DNA of 64,000 nucleotides, from assembly GCA_037074705.1 (NCBI GenBank), contig CM073590.1, positions 92,496,947-92,560,946 on the forward strand, given 5' to 3'. Positions 46,881 through 57,981 of the stretch are shown one piece after another. Below the pieces are notes generated by a model that made no database searches, was not told the origin of the DNA, and worked only from the letters and a program-made list of their open reading frames with translations. The translations under genes and the position numbers were made by a program. The DNA is from Zhengitettix transpicula (Eukaryota; Arthropoda; Insecta; Orthoptera; Tetrigidae). How positions within the stretch are numbered: the stretch's first letter is position 1; each line of letters starts with the position of its first letter.

Positions 46881-49800
46881 TTTGATAATTTCAAGGATTA
46901 ACTGCGAATCTGAAGTAACTTTCTCAATGATCAAGGACAGCCGAAGTTGGAGAATTACAATTTTCAAGTATATAATAGGTTCCTTGATGCACCTGAATTT
47001 TCAAATTGATGTTAGAAAATTTTTGTTGATTCATAATAACGTTTTACGTGTGGAACTCATCATGGTTCATCTTGACGAAAGTTTCATTTCATACATATCA
47101 CATATTTGTATGGGGCCAAAGCTTTAATTTCCAAATAAAATTCATGCAAAAATCGTGTGATATGATCACCGCAAACATAAGGGACAAAAATTTCATAAGT
47201 TTTTATATAAAGATAGAAATTAAAAACGAGGATCTTTTAAATTTATGAATAGTAAAAAGATACTCTACTCCTTTCCACGAATAAGAAAAATTTCGCAGCC
47301 TATCAATTTTATTGCTAAGGAGACAATAATGTGTGTTATCTGCATCTATCTACATACAGATTCATCATTTAATTTCATTAATTGTTGTTGCCACCTTAGT
47401 TATATTAACTAAAAGCTTTAGAATAAAACACTTTGTTGCGTTCATTTTTAACAACATGTGCTAGGGAGAACTGAACCCGAGAGTAACATTTTCATATTTG
47501 ATAGATATATACGCCCTTCAGTCAGAAAATCATTTTTATTAATAAAAAGAAATTAAACTACGTTTCGTCGTCATTTAGGACACTAATATAAATACTGAAA
47601 AACAAATTAGTGACCTTTATTTTTTGTTAATAAACAATTTTCTGACTTAATGCAGTATATTTATTTATATTTTTAAAATGTCAGATAGTTTTTCATCATT
47701 ATTTTCTGAGTTAAATGAATATTCTATAATTATAATTATACGAATGTAATTATTAAAGAACACAGTTAACATGTAAAATTATTTAGGAGTCCTTCAAACA
47801 GTGTGCGATAGAATAACATTATTAAGAACAAATGATACAATATCGACCACATTTGAGAAAAACGAGTATACTCACGCAACACTATAATTCATATTGAACT
47901 TATTGAAATACCTAATGGATTTATCTATTTTAATTTATGCTTATGAAACGATGTATTAACCCATTTAAAAAGTTATGGAACAGCGTTTTCCCTTTGAAAC
48001 TTACGTATTTGGAAGTAGATCTGTCACAATATTTTACTTCAAGACTGAGTTGGCACACCGAACTTACCTGAAAAAAAAAAGCAAATTAATAAATGACAAG
48101 AGTTAAATAGTCAATTATATATTTATATACAAATTAATATGTAAACCAACACCTTACATTATTTAATTAAACTAAAATTAATATGATGAAAAATATTAAA
48201 TGTTTTGCTTACTAAACATGTAACTATTATTAGTAATCTAATTTATTTTCGTCTAATTTTTAGGAAGTAACTTCATGTAATATAAAATGAAAGATAAATC
48301 AATAAAATATCCCAAATGACTTTTTTTTGGAGCAAGACCTAATCCTCGTGATATTTAATAAGTAAGTAATTTTAATGCATTATGTTTTAAAATGTAGAAG
48401 AATGTAAGTTACATTCACTACTTCTTTAGTGAAATAATTTGTCTCGGAGGATAAACGGATGCTGCTGCAGCTCAGGGGTCTGATAACCATATTTCCTGAA
48501 GGCTCTACGTCACGATATTAGCATACCTCTGTCATACATCTTCATAGCATTCAGCAGGGAATTCTGATGCAGTTGTATGGTTCGCAGTGGCTTAACGGTG
48601 ACGGATGGCCGAGCACCATAGTCAAAAGCTCTCTCTCTCTCTCTCTCTCTCCCCCCCTCTCTCTCTCTCTATCCCTGTCCTTCACCTTCGCTCTCTCGTT
48701 TGCTATTTTTCTTTTTGTGTCTTTATGACGAATGAAAGTTGAAGATGTTTCACTTTTGCTGGCCAACCATCGAAAGATAATTTCCAAAATCGTCGCTCTT
48801 GTCGTTACTGAAAAGTCTCAAAGTACTTAGATAAAATTCCGTAATTTAGATAAATGACTGCTGTGAAAATATTACAGCGTTCTATTGTATACTTTATATT
48901 GTTACGACGTGTAAGGGATAACTGTGGGCTTGCTGCCTGGGATTATAGGAGGAACTTTCAGATCAAAGGCGCTGTCGATATTGGTTGACGTTTCTTCTTT
49001 AATAAGCAAATCAATGAAAACTTCAGATTAAAAAATTTGGTTATTAGATTTTATTTTGAGAGGCACATACAGCGAGTCCAACTGCCCGTCTAGCCTTCAA
49101 CATCAATTTAAGACTTGTTATTTATAGTCTGCTAAACATTTCTTTAAGGCTCCAAGCCTCGCTGAGATAGTAAAACTTGTCCCAATACTAATATTATTAA
49201 TTTTCTATACTATTTAATACACCGTTATCAGTTTTACTAAACTTGTACACCAAGCTTTCGAAAATCATAAAGACACAAAATAATTGTAAATAACATTGAT
49301 AAAATAATTTTCGTGCTGCTATTTTAATCTAATATTTTCAATACATATATTTCATTACGTATGTTTCTCCGGTAATATTACAGATAATCCTATGAAACTT
49401 GGACAGTGTTGAGAACAAAGATATTTAAATCTTAATTTGGTTTTAATATTTTTTCTGTTCTCTTGGAATTATAATGTGAAATTTCACTTTCAAAATAGTT
49501 AAAAAAATAACGAAATCATGTAATTTTTAAATTTGGAAGTCCATTTCAGTAATGTTTTGTTTGTATTAACAAGTGTACAAAATTTTAATTTAAAATCATT
49601 AAAAAGTTTTATGTAATCTGTATGTAAACCGTAACCCTTAAATAGATATTACGGAAAACTTTTTTTATAGGTTTCAACATTTCTTATGTTATTAATTTAA
49701 AATTTTGTACACTCTTACAAAAAAGGCAATAATGAAATTCTCAGTACTTGAGAAACATAAAAATAATGAAGTGTGTGTAACGAAAAAAAAAACTATTATA

Positions 49801-52130
49801 ATAGCAGCAAGGAAATTATTTTTACAATATTATTTACAAATATATGACAATTATTTTGTGTGTTAATAATACTTTAAAGCTTAGTACATAAGTTAAGTAA
49901 AAGTCATAACTGTGCATTAAATAATATGGAAAATAATAATATCAAAAACTGAACAATTGTCACTATATCACAGAAACTCCCTTAAGTCCTTTGACACATT
50001 GTGTTCTGTATTTTGAAATAACTCTCATAAAGTCTTTAACAACATTTTTACTTTTGTAATATAAAATAACAGTAATTTTAAAAATAAATTGGTCTCATTG
50101 AGTTTATTGTAATATTTTAGGAAATGAATAAATTTATTCAAATTTTCTAAATGTATTAGGATTGTATGTACACTTAATTTACTCGCAAGAAATATGACTG
50201 ACAAAACTAAAGCATTTAAACAAATTATTATTTTTTTCTTTTTGTAAAAGATTAAATTCTATTATTATAGGATATTAATGATTTATTTCGACACTTTTAA
50301 TGACATATCGAATTCCCTTTGGTTCAAAGAAGTCGAAATACACATCAAATTGCTCATCACTTCGATCCATGTGACTGAAAAATGCAAAGCAGGACGTCTT
50401 GTAATCCCTGCAGTGAACACGATGGAGACATGGTGGATGTAGAATATCCTTTTGTATTTCTTACGCGACGCGACAGCCGCGGGCTGGTAGCTGAGATACA
50501 AGCAAGAAAGTTATTACACGGTATCTCAAAAGGCCAAGTTCAACTCTCCTTGCCTAATTAAGCAGGAGACTTTCGTGACTTCCTAGAATCTTCTCCAGGA
50601 AAATTTCCTTGAATCTCTCAAGTTTTTGAGTGAGTTCATTTTTCAACGTATCTACGTAAATATTGAAGTTAAATAAAACTACAGTCAAAGAGGAAAATTT
50701 TTGATCTTTAAATACTTTCAGTACTTCTAAAAACTGAAATAAGGACTTCCTGGAAATTAAACTTTTAAGATTGTTTTGGTTTACCTGGGTATATTTTCAT
50801 TGATTCGTTACTTTAATACCACCATTAAATAATTCTCATTTTAATTTTACGAATTTTTCTGATTGATTATTATAATTATAATTTACAATTCATAGAAAGA
50901 TCTTTCTCTTGAGTGATATAGTTGGCATGATATATTTACATGTTCCTTTCCTTTCAAATAATTAATAATTTCTTAAAAATAACTGTAAATCTTCCGCTAT
51001 TTGAACACTTATTTCAAGGTACAGCGTCCCTAACTCACATTCACTTTTCCTATATATCGCCTCCTTATATTTCTCCATACTTCAATAAATTTGGAAAATA
51101 TGGCAATTTATATATATTCGTTTATTTCCATAGTTGCTTCGTGTACCTATAAATTAAACAATCGCAGTGATAAATTATGAGAAGAGAAATATGGTTGACG
51201 GATCATTCCTTCACCAACGGAACCACAAATTGTCTATAGTATGGTAATTAAATAGTTACGTGATGATCTTGAGGCCCAAGTGTTAAGACCATTAAATAAA
51301 AATATAGCGACAGTCAACTTTTTATTTGAATATGTATGTGCGTGTATATATATAACGATGGTTCACACCACTGATAATGTCCTGTACAATCCACATTATT
51401 CTGTTATCGTGCAGCCAAAATACACGTTTACGTTTAAAGCCCGGACGGGCACGGTGGATTTTACGGTCTGGAAAATGTGAATCTGACTCGTGGCTAGAAG
51501 GTCCAACGAGACGCACGATATTAATATATACAAATTGAACTCTCCTTGCCTAAAACCTCGTATATGCAAAATTTACAGCAGCAAGCCCCTTAGCGTTTAT
51601 ATTAACCATATAGCAGTACCGGCGAACGTCACACAATTACAACACGGACTTAACAAATATTCACAGACGAAGAGATGTTCAAAACAATTCTTTAAGCATC
51701 AATTCTACTTTCCCTTTCTCAGAAGACGCATATAATCGTACAGGATCAACTCGAATAATACACTTAACGAGCGTGTGGTAGACAATATACGTTAAATCAA
51801 CACTGAACTAAATACGCAAAATACACGATCTGAAAATAATATTATATTATTTCCTTTTTTTCTTCTACAATTTATAAATGTTCTGGTAAGCCATTGACAC
51901 AGTGTGACATGTTTTTTATATTTTTTCATAATTTCTAACTGGTAATTCATCCACGGGCCTTCCGTGTTTTGTCCTAATATCTATAGCTACTGCGCAATTC
52001 AATGTTAATTATCAAACTTTCAAAATCTTATTATTCCATTTAATATTATAATACAGTTGCAGACTAAAATAAGAGTAAAATAAATTTTATGTTCAGTAAT
52101 GTACAACGTTTTTTGGCCTGTTTGGTCTCG
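46881..52130. other. Long AT-rich stretch without recognised genes
   Basis: Holds a (CT)n microsatellite (48629-48671). Frames such as 50283-50501 - and 51490-51735 + are short and unrecognised. Confidence 0.55.
48629..48671. repeat. (CT)n microsatellite with C-run interruption
   Basis: CT dinucleotides interrupted by a seven-C run. Confidence 0.95.
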
Positions 52131-52743
52131 TTTACTTTTGGAGAGTTTGCCGACGTTTCGCTCATTCGCTCCGAGTATTTTCCAGGCTACGACAAGACTA
52201 ATACAATACATCCATTGTTATGTTTATATAGTAGCAGGGCGTCAAAGGTCACTCCTAGTCGGGCCTGTTCATGTCGCAAATTTTTTCATGATTGTCCCTG
52301 AGGCAGGAAAACCACAGGGAGCGTAACTCGTATCCGGAATCTCTGTTGAAATAAACAGTTCTCTTTCGTATTTCGAAGGTTTTACGAAACTTCCATGCCC
52401 AGGAAGAAGCCGCACTGTGCCATCCAGAGATATAGATTCAATTGCCATTGTCGTATGTGTTTTTCATTTTCTTTGATTCTGCTTCTCACCGATCGACCAG
52501 TTACTCCAATGTAAGATTACCACATTCTTGGTATTTGGTAAATCCCTTTTATCTTGAATTAATTTTGCCTGTCTTTAGCTGTTGAGAGAGGGCTGGAAAT
52601 TTTATCGTAAATCCTGTGTACGGTGGCCATTCATTCAGTTATTCCTCCGACGCGACGTACGGAAAAAAACTTTCGAATTACTAAGAGCTTGGAAAATATT
52701 TGGAGCTCGCGAGCGAAACGTCAGCAAACTCGCCAAAAATTAC
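52131..52743 (-). mobile_element. Penelope-like element remnant with inverted terminal motifs
   Basis: A GIY-YIG remnant (52290-52550, minus) lies between two copies of one ~58-bp motif in opposite orientation: minus at 52131-52185 and plus at 52685-52743. The shared motif reads GGAAAATA..(C/T)GGAGC....GAGCGAAACGTC(A/G)GCAAACTC, about four fifths identical by eye. Motifs ending GCGAAACGTC are typical of the terminal repeats of Penelope-like elements. Penelope copies are known for variable, partly inverted terminal repeats, which fits. No reverse-transcriptase blocks are preserved. Confidence 0.65.
52290..52550 (-). pseudogene. GIY-YIG endonuclease domain of a Penelope-like element, decayed
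   Basis: Starting at 52546 on the minus strand one frame reads GIYQIPRMW, a stop, then SYIGVTGRSVRSRIKENEKH and IRQWQLN. This corresponds to the 'GxYxIPCxCGxxYIGxTGRxxxxRxKEH' signature: GIY and YIG present, arginine of TGR present, the CxC region mutated. Downstream, in shifted frames, an ELFISTEIP..SY.. stretch corresponds to the usual 'REAIEI...N.E.GY.L' end. A stop and frameshifts make it non-functional. Family membership is established by the GIY-YIG/TGR signature typical of Penelope-like elements; the rest is inference. Confidence 0.7.
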
Positions 52744-53101
52744 CGTGGCGCAACAGCCCAATAACCGGTGTATTACTGAAGATTCATCGGGCTCTAAAAC
52801 CATTAGTTATTTAATAAATTTTATATTTTTTCAGTCCCAACTAATTATAACAATACTTAGACAATTTACTAGTTTTCGGAATCTAAACTGAATTTTATGT
52901 TCGTCTCGGATTGTTCAAAACACTTGTAATCTGGAAAATACATTAAAGTAAAATCAAAATCTAGGGTTTATAAGCAGGGTTAAAGTAAAATATAGAACGA
53001 GTAAAGTTCTTGCGTTTAATATTCAAACACGTCTTACTCGAACGCTATTATTTATTTCAAACAATTTAACTAAAGATGCATTTCCTTTTTGATATATATA
53101 T
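52744..53101. other. AT-rich DNA
   Basis: Nothing recognised; ends in a short (TA)n run at the start of family T copy 3. Confidence 0.5.
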
Positions 53102-54044
53102 TGTGATAATTAAGAGGAAATAATTAATTAATAAACAAAAATTTGGACTAGAATTGTTAGCGGCATAAAACACACAAGCCGTACACAAGAATGTGGCAAG
53201 AATGTAAAGTTTGTGGGTATTGAACAGGTTGGTTCGCTAGACGCGCAGAACAGAGTCTGTGGGGAGCCAAGCTCCAGTAAAGTCTTCGTGGAAAAATAGC
53301 AGTGGACAGACGAAAAGTATAAAATCCAGAAAGTGTCTGGATACATGTAATACAACAGCTAAAACAGTTAGAACATTTGATAAGTTGCAGTCTACCATTT
53401 TCGTCAATCTTGGGAGCCCAGGTAACTGCATCCAGCAGTTTACAGGCTTCGGAACGAACTAGTAATATTTCTTAAACGAACATAAACCAACTTTTGGAAA
53501 ACTAAAACTGATGATTATCAGTAGATAAAAATGGCATGTCTATAAAGTGCAATAAGTGTGTGTGTGTGTACGAACGAGACAATTTCCTTGAAAACCAGAG
53601 AGAGTAAGGTACAATTCCACAAACTCATAAGTAAAGATATTGTCGTCAGATTTCAAATTTCGTTCAGAATTTAAAGTTCATATTTTATGTTTTTTAATTG
53701 TAATAAATCTACTGATGAATTCGGTCCACGATAGCTTGATAAAATTTAATTGTTAACAATTATTACTTTATAAAGGCCTAGTAAACGACCCTGAGAAATA
53801 GTCATTTTATTGTAAAAGATTAATTGATAATGTAAATTGAAATTTATTCGCCTAAATAACTTTTGAAAATTATAATTGTTTGCAGTTAATAAATGTTAAG
53901 TGTTTGTTTTAATTGATTTTGCATTCTTTATTGGACGAAAAATGCTATAAATTGACATTCAACGTGAGGCATTGCTTTTAATTTAATCGTCTTTCATTTG
54001 TGATTACTACAAATTGGCGCCTTAACGTGGGTCTTCAACTTTCA

Positions 54045-54049
<5 letters not shown>
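53102..54049 (+). mobile_element. LTR-like element, family T copy 3 (oldest)
   Basis: Begins TGTGATAATTAAG after GATATATATAT and shares the AGAATTGTTAGCGGC block, the TTTATAAAGGCCTAGTAAAC and GACCCTGAGAAA blocks, and the terminal region with copies 1 and 2. It contains TTGTGATTACTACAAATTGG and GGCGCCTTAACGTGG near 54000-54030, i.e. a TTACA-type LTR end followed by TTGGCGCC..AACGTG. A second, decayed unit (ATTGACATTCAACGTGAGGC, about 53953) precedes it. It is followed by (TA)n. The more diverged internal sequence suggests the oldest insertion. Confidence 0.6.
53558..53571. repeat. Short (TG)n run
   Basis: TG repeats inside family T copy 3, absent from the other copies. Confidence 0.8.

Positions 54050-54088
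<39 letters not shown>
54050..54088. repeat. (TA)n microsatellite
   Basis: AT run bounding family T copy 3. Confidence 0.95.
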
Positions 54089-54090
<2 letters not shown>

Positions 54091-55260
54091 TGAGTGTGAC
54101 AATATTTCCGCGGTAACAATTGAACTTTTGAGCATTTATCTATTCTTATTTGCCTGATACTGCCTTAAAATCGTATGGTTAAGAAAATTGTTTTCACTTC
54201 ATACTGTCCAGTTATAGACCCCAAAATTATCGTATTTGTTATACGCTGCATTAGTTTTGGAGTAAAATTTATTTTCTGTGTATTTATGAAGCATATATTC
54301 AATATTAGCTGTGTCTACGGCGTTGCCCGGATATTTATTTTTCTAAACCCGAAAAAGGATTTAATTCCAGGTTATTATATTAGTCAAGATGTGATTTAAC
54401 ATACGTATGAAGAGGGAATGCTAATTTCATCAGTACCCATAATTGTTTTTAGAAAAGATAAATACTCGCGATAACAAATTTTATAAAAAAAACATATACT
54501 AATACCCTAATAAAGCCAAAAATAGACGGTAACCTAAGCGAGTTAAATTTTCCTCATGTAACTCAAGAATGTGAAAAGTAATCACTGTAGCATTGATAGT
54601 AAAAACAATCCGGAGACCATAAAAGAACCTAAATTATTTGCAATAATTTAATAGAGAAACTTTCGGTTAAAATACTCCAGGTAAGCTATTAGAATAAAAA
54701 AAATAGTCACTTAATAAAGACAAAATTAGTTCATTTACGTTAAGAGAGTCTTCGTACCCTATTAGAGTAAAAATACTCCTTTAAGAAAGTCAGAGATACT
54801 CCCAGTACGTTAAGAGAGTGAAATGTTACCCCTTCCACCCCATCTCTATGAGAGATGTGTTTTACCGATCCAGTGTTTCTCAGTAAGTTTTTAATATAGC
54901 AACAACAGAGGCAAGGAAACAATCGAATTGAAAAAATGTGTGAAAAAGTATTAATCGTTGGACGCATTCTAATGGGAGGAGACATTTTCTTTAAGATACA
55001 ATATGCGACAAATTTTATCTTCGTACCAAAACTGTATTTCTTGTTTTATTTCGACGAATGTACATATAGTTAAGTTGTGTTAGATAATATTAAATAATCA
55101 CAATAACTCATGCATAGTAACAAAATGAATATCTGAGCAAAATTATAAAATAATTGAATTGATACGGATCTTCATTCCAAAACAAACTTTTCACCGAATA
55201 ATTAATTGCATTGTAACGAAATTGACGAAATAGGATGTAGAACGGGAATCGTAATGTCAG
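54089..55260. other. AT-rich DNA with one small tandem repeat
   Basis: See 54686-54819. No gene recognised. Confidence 0.5.
54686..54819. repeat. Tandem repeat, 73-bp period, two units
   Basis: Units 54686-54749 and 54759-54819 both open CTATTAGA.TAAAAA and close TACGTTAAGAGAGT, with an indel-rich middle. Confidence 0.7.
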
Positions 55261-55860
55261 AACCGTGTGTGGAAATCTACATGAACTTTTGGTGTTAATA
55301 CTGAACGACACCTCTGGGATTAGAGATGAAAGCTTGGTCTTCGCAGTAAACAATGGCCCCTTCATGTGGAAAGGTTATTATATTCCAGATGCGTTTCTTG
55401 CGTGTCACCCTTGTCGTTCCCAGACATGCATGCTATCACATATGTATTAGTAGTGGCACGTTTGTTAACGTTGCTAGAGAAAGCAAACAGTTTCCTCCGC
55501 AGCTGTTTCTGTAATGAGCTTGTAGAAACACGGTGAGACCCCTCGGCACCGTCTCCGAGTCGTCTACAGCTGAATACACAAGACGTTCCTCCCTTGCACC
55601 AACACCGCAAGGCCCACGTCCCCAGGCCCACCGCAAAAACAAAGCTTCACACGACAGTATTCTTTGAAACCTTTGTTTAGCGCTATATCGAAGTCCAGGT
55701 GACTTTCTACAAACGACAATACTACGAGGGACTTCGAACGTTGCTCCATCACGGTTAACGTCAGAAGCAATTGGTCGCGAAAGACAATATCGATTTTGAT
55801 TCGTAACCGGTGTTATTCGTATGTCTAGATCACGGTTCGAAAACTTAAGCTTCACTTTCC
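55261..55860. other. GC-richer island with a 139-codon open frame
   Basis: About 600 bp of mixed, single-copy sequence. The minus strand is open for 139 codons (55436-55855), the longest frame in this part of the window. Its product would be Arg/Ser/Leu-rich with no domain I recognise, and other frames here are open too. A decayed or species-specific exon and a conserved regulatory element are both possible. Confidence 0.35.
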
Positions 55861-56450
55861 GTGGTTATAATGAACGACTTGAGTAGGACAACTAAAATAA
55901 AATAATACTTAAATACTGTAATAGATTAATTTTAAATTTAATTATATGTTATCATTTAAATTTTGTAAGTACCAAACATATTTGCTTTGTTAATATAAAT
56001 ATTCAAGAATATGTCTTTCTTAAAGCGCTTTGTTATCAATTTTAAATTTATCCGAAATCAGGACTTACATTCTCTTAGCTAATTATCTGTCTCAAAATCT
56101 TATAAATAAATAATTTATAGATTGTTTATGAGGACTTCTCTATTAAGTTTATGCCAATTGGCCAGAGTTTCTTAATTTTTTTGTACATATTTCATTTCAG
56201 TTTCATCAGGCAGCGAAGCTAGACCATGCTTTTGAAATTTTTATAGTCTAATAATTTTTTTATGATCCTGTCATTGTATAGAATTTGCAAATTTAATCTG
56301 TTTTATACAAATTTACATAAAAATTGTGTTAACTCGTATTTAAATATATTTTCTTTAAATTTTAGTTTCATAATAATCCACCATATTGAAGACTTTGTGT
56401 CTTAAATTATTAAAAAAGGCGTAATATATCTCCTTATAACAATTTTGATA
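55861..56450. other. AT-rich DNA
   Basis: Part of the hammerhead-repeat unit may extend leftward into this stretch, but similarity fades. Confidence 0.4.
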
Positions 56451-56483
56451 CCTGATGCAGTTCTAAATAATGGACGAAACGTC
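56451..56483 (+). ncRNA. Hammerhead-core-like motif 1
   Basis: CCTGATGCAGTTC, an 8-nt AT loop, then GGACGAAACGTC. GTTC/GGAC can form stem II before GAAA. The CTGATGA box reads CTGATGC, so the conserved A9 is lost and activity is unlikely. Confidence 0.35.
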
Positions 56484-56966
56484 TTTATTGCTTTGTCAAT
56501 TATTTAATTTTTCTAGTCAGTTTATTTATTGGAAGATTATTTTTGTATAAGATATATTTAACGACTGTTAAAAGACATTTTATATCATTCCAATTTTTTT
56601 TCATCATAAAATTTTAATTTAATAGCTTAACGTTTTAGTATATGTAGGCTATACACTTCATGTTGTGTCTGACTGGTTTGTCTGTCGATATTATAAACGT
56701 TTCTTCAGACGTATTCAAAGCTAGACTAATGAATCGTTTGTAACATCGACAAACTTTTCACTCCGACACAGCACGAAGAAGATACATATACGAAAACGTA
56801 GTTCTGTTAAATTAAAATTTTATGATGAATAAAATAATTTAATTATAAAAAATTTTATTTTTGTTCGTTAAATATATCTTAAAATATTCACAAAATATTA
56901 AATATAATTAAATAACAAAAATAGCAGCCTTTTAATCAAAAATAATATTTAAAATTTAAACACTTT

Positions 56967-56991
56967 ATTTCGTCCCTGGGGCATATTCAGG
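56967..56991 (-). ncRNA. Hammerhead-core-like motif 2
   Basis: The complement reads CCTGAATATGCCCC, then AGGGACGAAAT. The stem II half GGGAC and GAAA are kept; the CTGANGA box is mutated (CTGAATA). Confidence 0.3.
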
Positions 56992-57399
56992 TGTAATGAC
57001 GTTACAATTCTATAAATAAATTAATTAATTGAGAAACAATGTCTTACAAAATGAGATTTAAAAAAATACAGTTATGTATTAATATAATCCATAGTGTTAC
57101 TTACAACAAAGTTTACCCACACGTTGTGGTCGAAATGACTGTTATAGGAACACCTATTACGAGCATTATTAAAATTTAAGACAACAATGCACGATATAAA
57201 TTTTTATTTCCATTATAGTTGTAACAGCTGCGTCAACAAGTCATTTCGGATGCAACGTGTGGGCAATTCGGGCGTTAGAAATTTTGGTCTTCCTATTTTT
57301 TTATTGTAACACAATAAACTCTAGTAACACATAATTCTATTTGTAAAAATTATCATTTTTAGTACTTTATTTCTCAATTTGTTTATTTAGATAAATATA

Positions 57400-57442
57400 A
57401 CATCCGTACACCTGAAGAGTTTCCAGTCAGGGACGAAATGTC
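57400..57442 (+). ncRNA. Hammerhead-core-like motif 3 (best preserved)
   Basis: CTGAAGA (57412-57418) is a full CUGANGA box. GTTTC and GGGAC can form stem II with wobble pairs, followed by GAAA (57435-57438). ATGT (57438-57441) can pair with ACAT (57400-57403), which would place an AUC cleavage triplet at 57402-57404. The intervening stem I would be only 7 nt, which is not standard, so this is a candidate relic rather than a confident ribozyme. Confidence 0.4.
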
Positions 57443-57475
57443 GTATTTAAATTTTTAATAATCTTTGCAAATCAT

Positions 57476-57540
57476 GTATGGGTCGCCAATGACCATGTTG
57501 TTGTCGCGACCAGTATAAACAGTTAATAAAAAATTATATT
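57476..57540 (+). mobile_element. LINE 3' tail fragment
   Basis: GGTCGCCAATGACCATGTTG, TTGTCGCGACC, then a TATAAACAGTTAATAAAAAA end. It closely resembles the tails of the LINE remnants at 45317 and 46023 but without coding sequence upstream, so a severely 5'-truncated copy inserted beside LIR-2. Confidence 0.65.
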
Positions 57541-57836
57541 AATTTTTTTTCTGAACAAAAGACTGCTATTTTTATTACTGAAGTATTAAGTTATATAGTT
57601 ATAATTGTAAAAATAAAATCTTATCATTACTGCATTTAAAATTTACAGAAAATAATTATTGATACGGAACAGGTTGAAACTGAGAAGAAACTTAATGTTT
57701 GACTCTGGAATCTGTCGTTCCAGCTTATTCTTTCACACCTGTGTTTTATATTTTCGAGGTGATAGTGTTTCCGACCTGATATACTTCGAAAACTTTGAAG
57801 TACGCAAGTGAGTCAACACGGTGATGAGATACTTAC
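57541..57836. other. AT-rich DNA
   Basis: Nothing recognised. Confidence 0.5.
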
Positions 57837-57981
57837 GCACGGTCCTCCTCTTGAGGCACCATTAAAGGGGTCTTGGTCCTGGAAGATGCATTCATTAGGC
57901 CCCCACAGGAAGGATGCAGCACCCACGCACTGATTAAGAGCAAGCTTCCTACAGCGCCATCTAATTGGGTGCTTTTGATAC
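57837..57981 (-). other. Candidate internal exon (weak)
   Basis: On the minus strand a GC-richer 145-bp block is bounded by ...TGTATGCAG (acceptor-like, AG at 57983-57982) and GTAAGTATC (donor-like, GTAAGT at 57836-57831). Two frames stay open through it; one would read YQKHPIRWRCRKLALNQCVG onward, the other IKSTQLDGAVGSLLLISAWV onward. I recognise neither. The polypyrimidine tract is weak and the base before the donor is C, not G. It could equally be a small conserved non-coding island. Confidence 0.2.

Larger units (their letters stand above)
56451..56991. repeat. Long inverted repeat LIR-1 with hammerhead-like ends
   Basis: The left arm (from 56451) and right arm (to 56991) are diverged reverse complements centred near 56720. 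Matching blocks include AAGATATATTTAACGA (left) with its complement near 56866, CATCATAAAATTTTAATTTAA near 56602 with its complement near 56805-56827, ACGTTTTAGTATATGTA with TACATATACGAAAACGT, and GTTGTGTCTGACTGG with the CACTCCGACACAGCAC region. Both outer ends carry CTGA.../GGACGAAA motifs, pointing inward (plus at 56451-56483, minus at 56967-56991). Confidence 0.75.
56967..57442. repeat. Long inverted repeat LIR-2 with hammerhead-like ends
   Basis: Shares its left end with the right end of LIR-1. Outer arms ATTTCGTCCCTG...ATTCAGGTGTA (56967-56995) and TACACCTGAAGAG...GGACGAAAT (57408-57439) are complementary. Inner arms CCCACACGTTG..GTCGAAATGACT (57116-57140) and AGTCATTTCGGATGCAACGT (from 57239) are complementary around a center near 57190. 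So three copies of one motif alternate +, -, + over about 1 kb. Confidence 0.75.

Noticed and set aside
48551..48787. Minus-strand frame with an Arg/Glu repeat
   Set aside because: Produced by translation of the (CT)n microsatellite.
55108..55365. 85-codon minus-strand frame
   Set aside because: Low-complexity Phe/Tyr/Leu-rich translation of AT-rich DNA, no domain.
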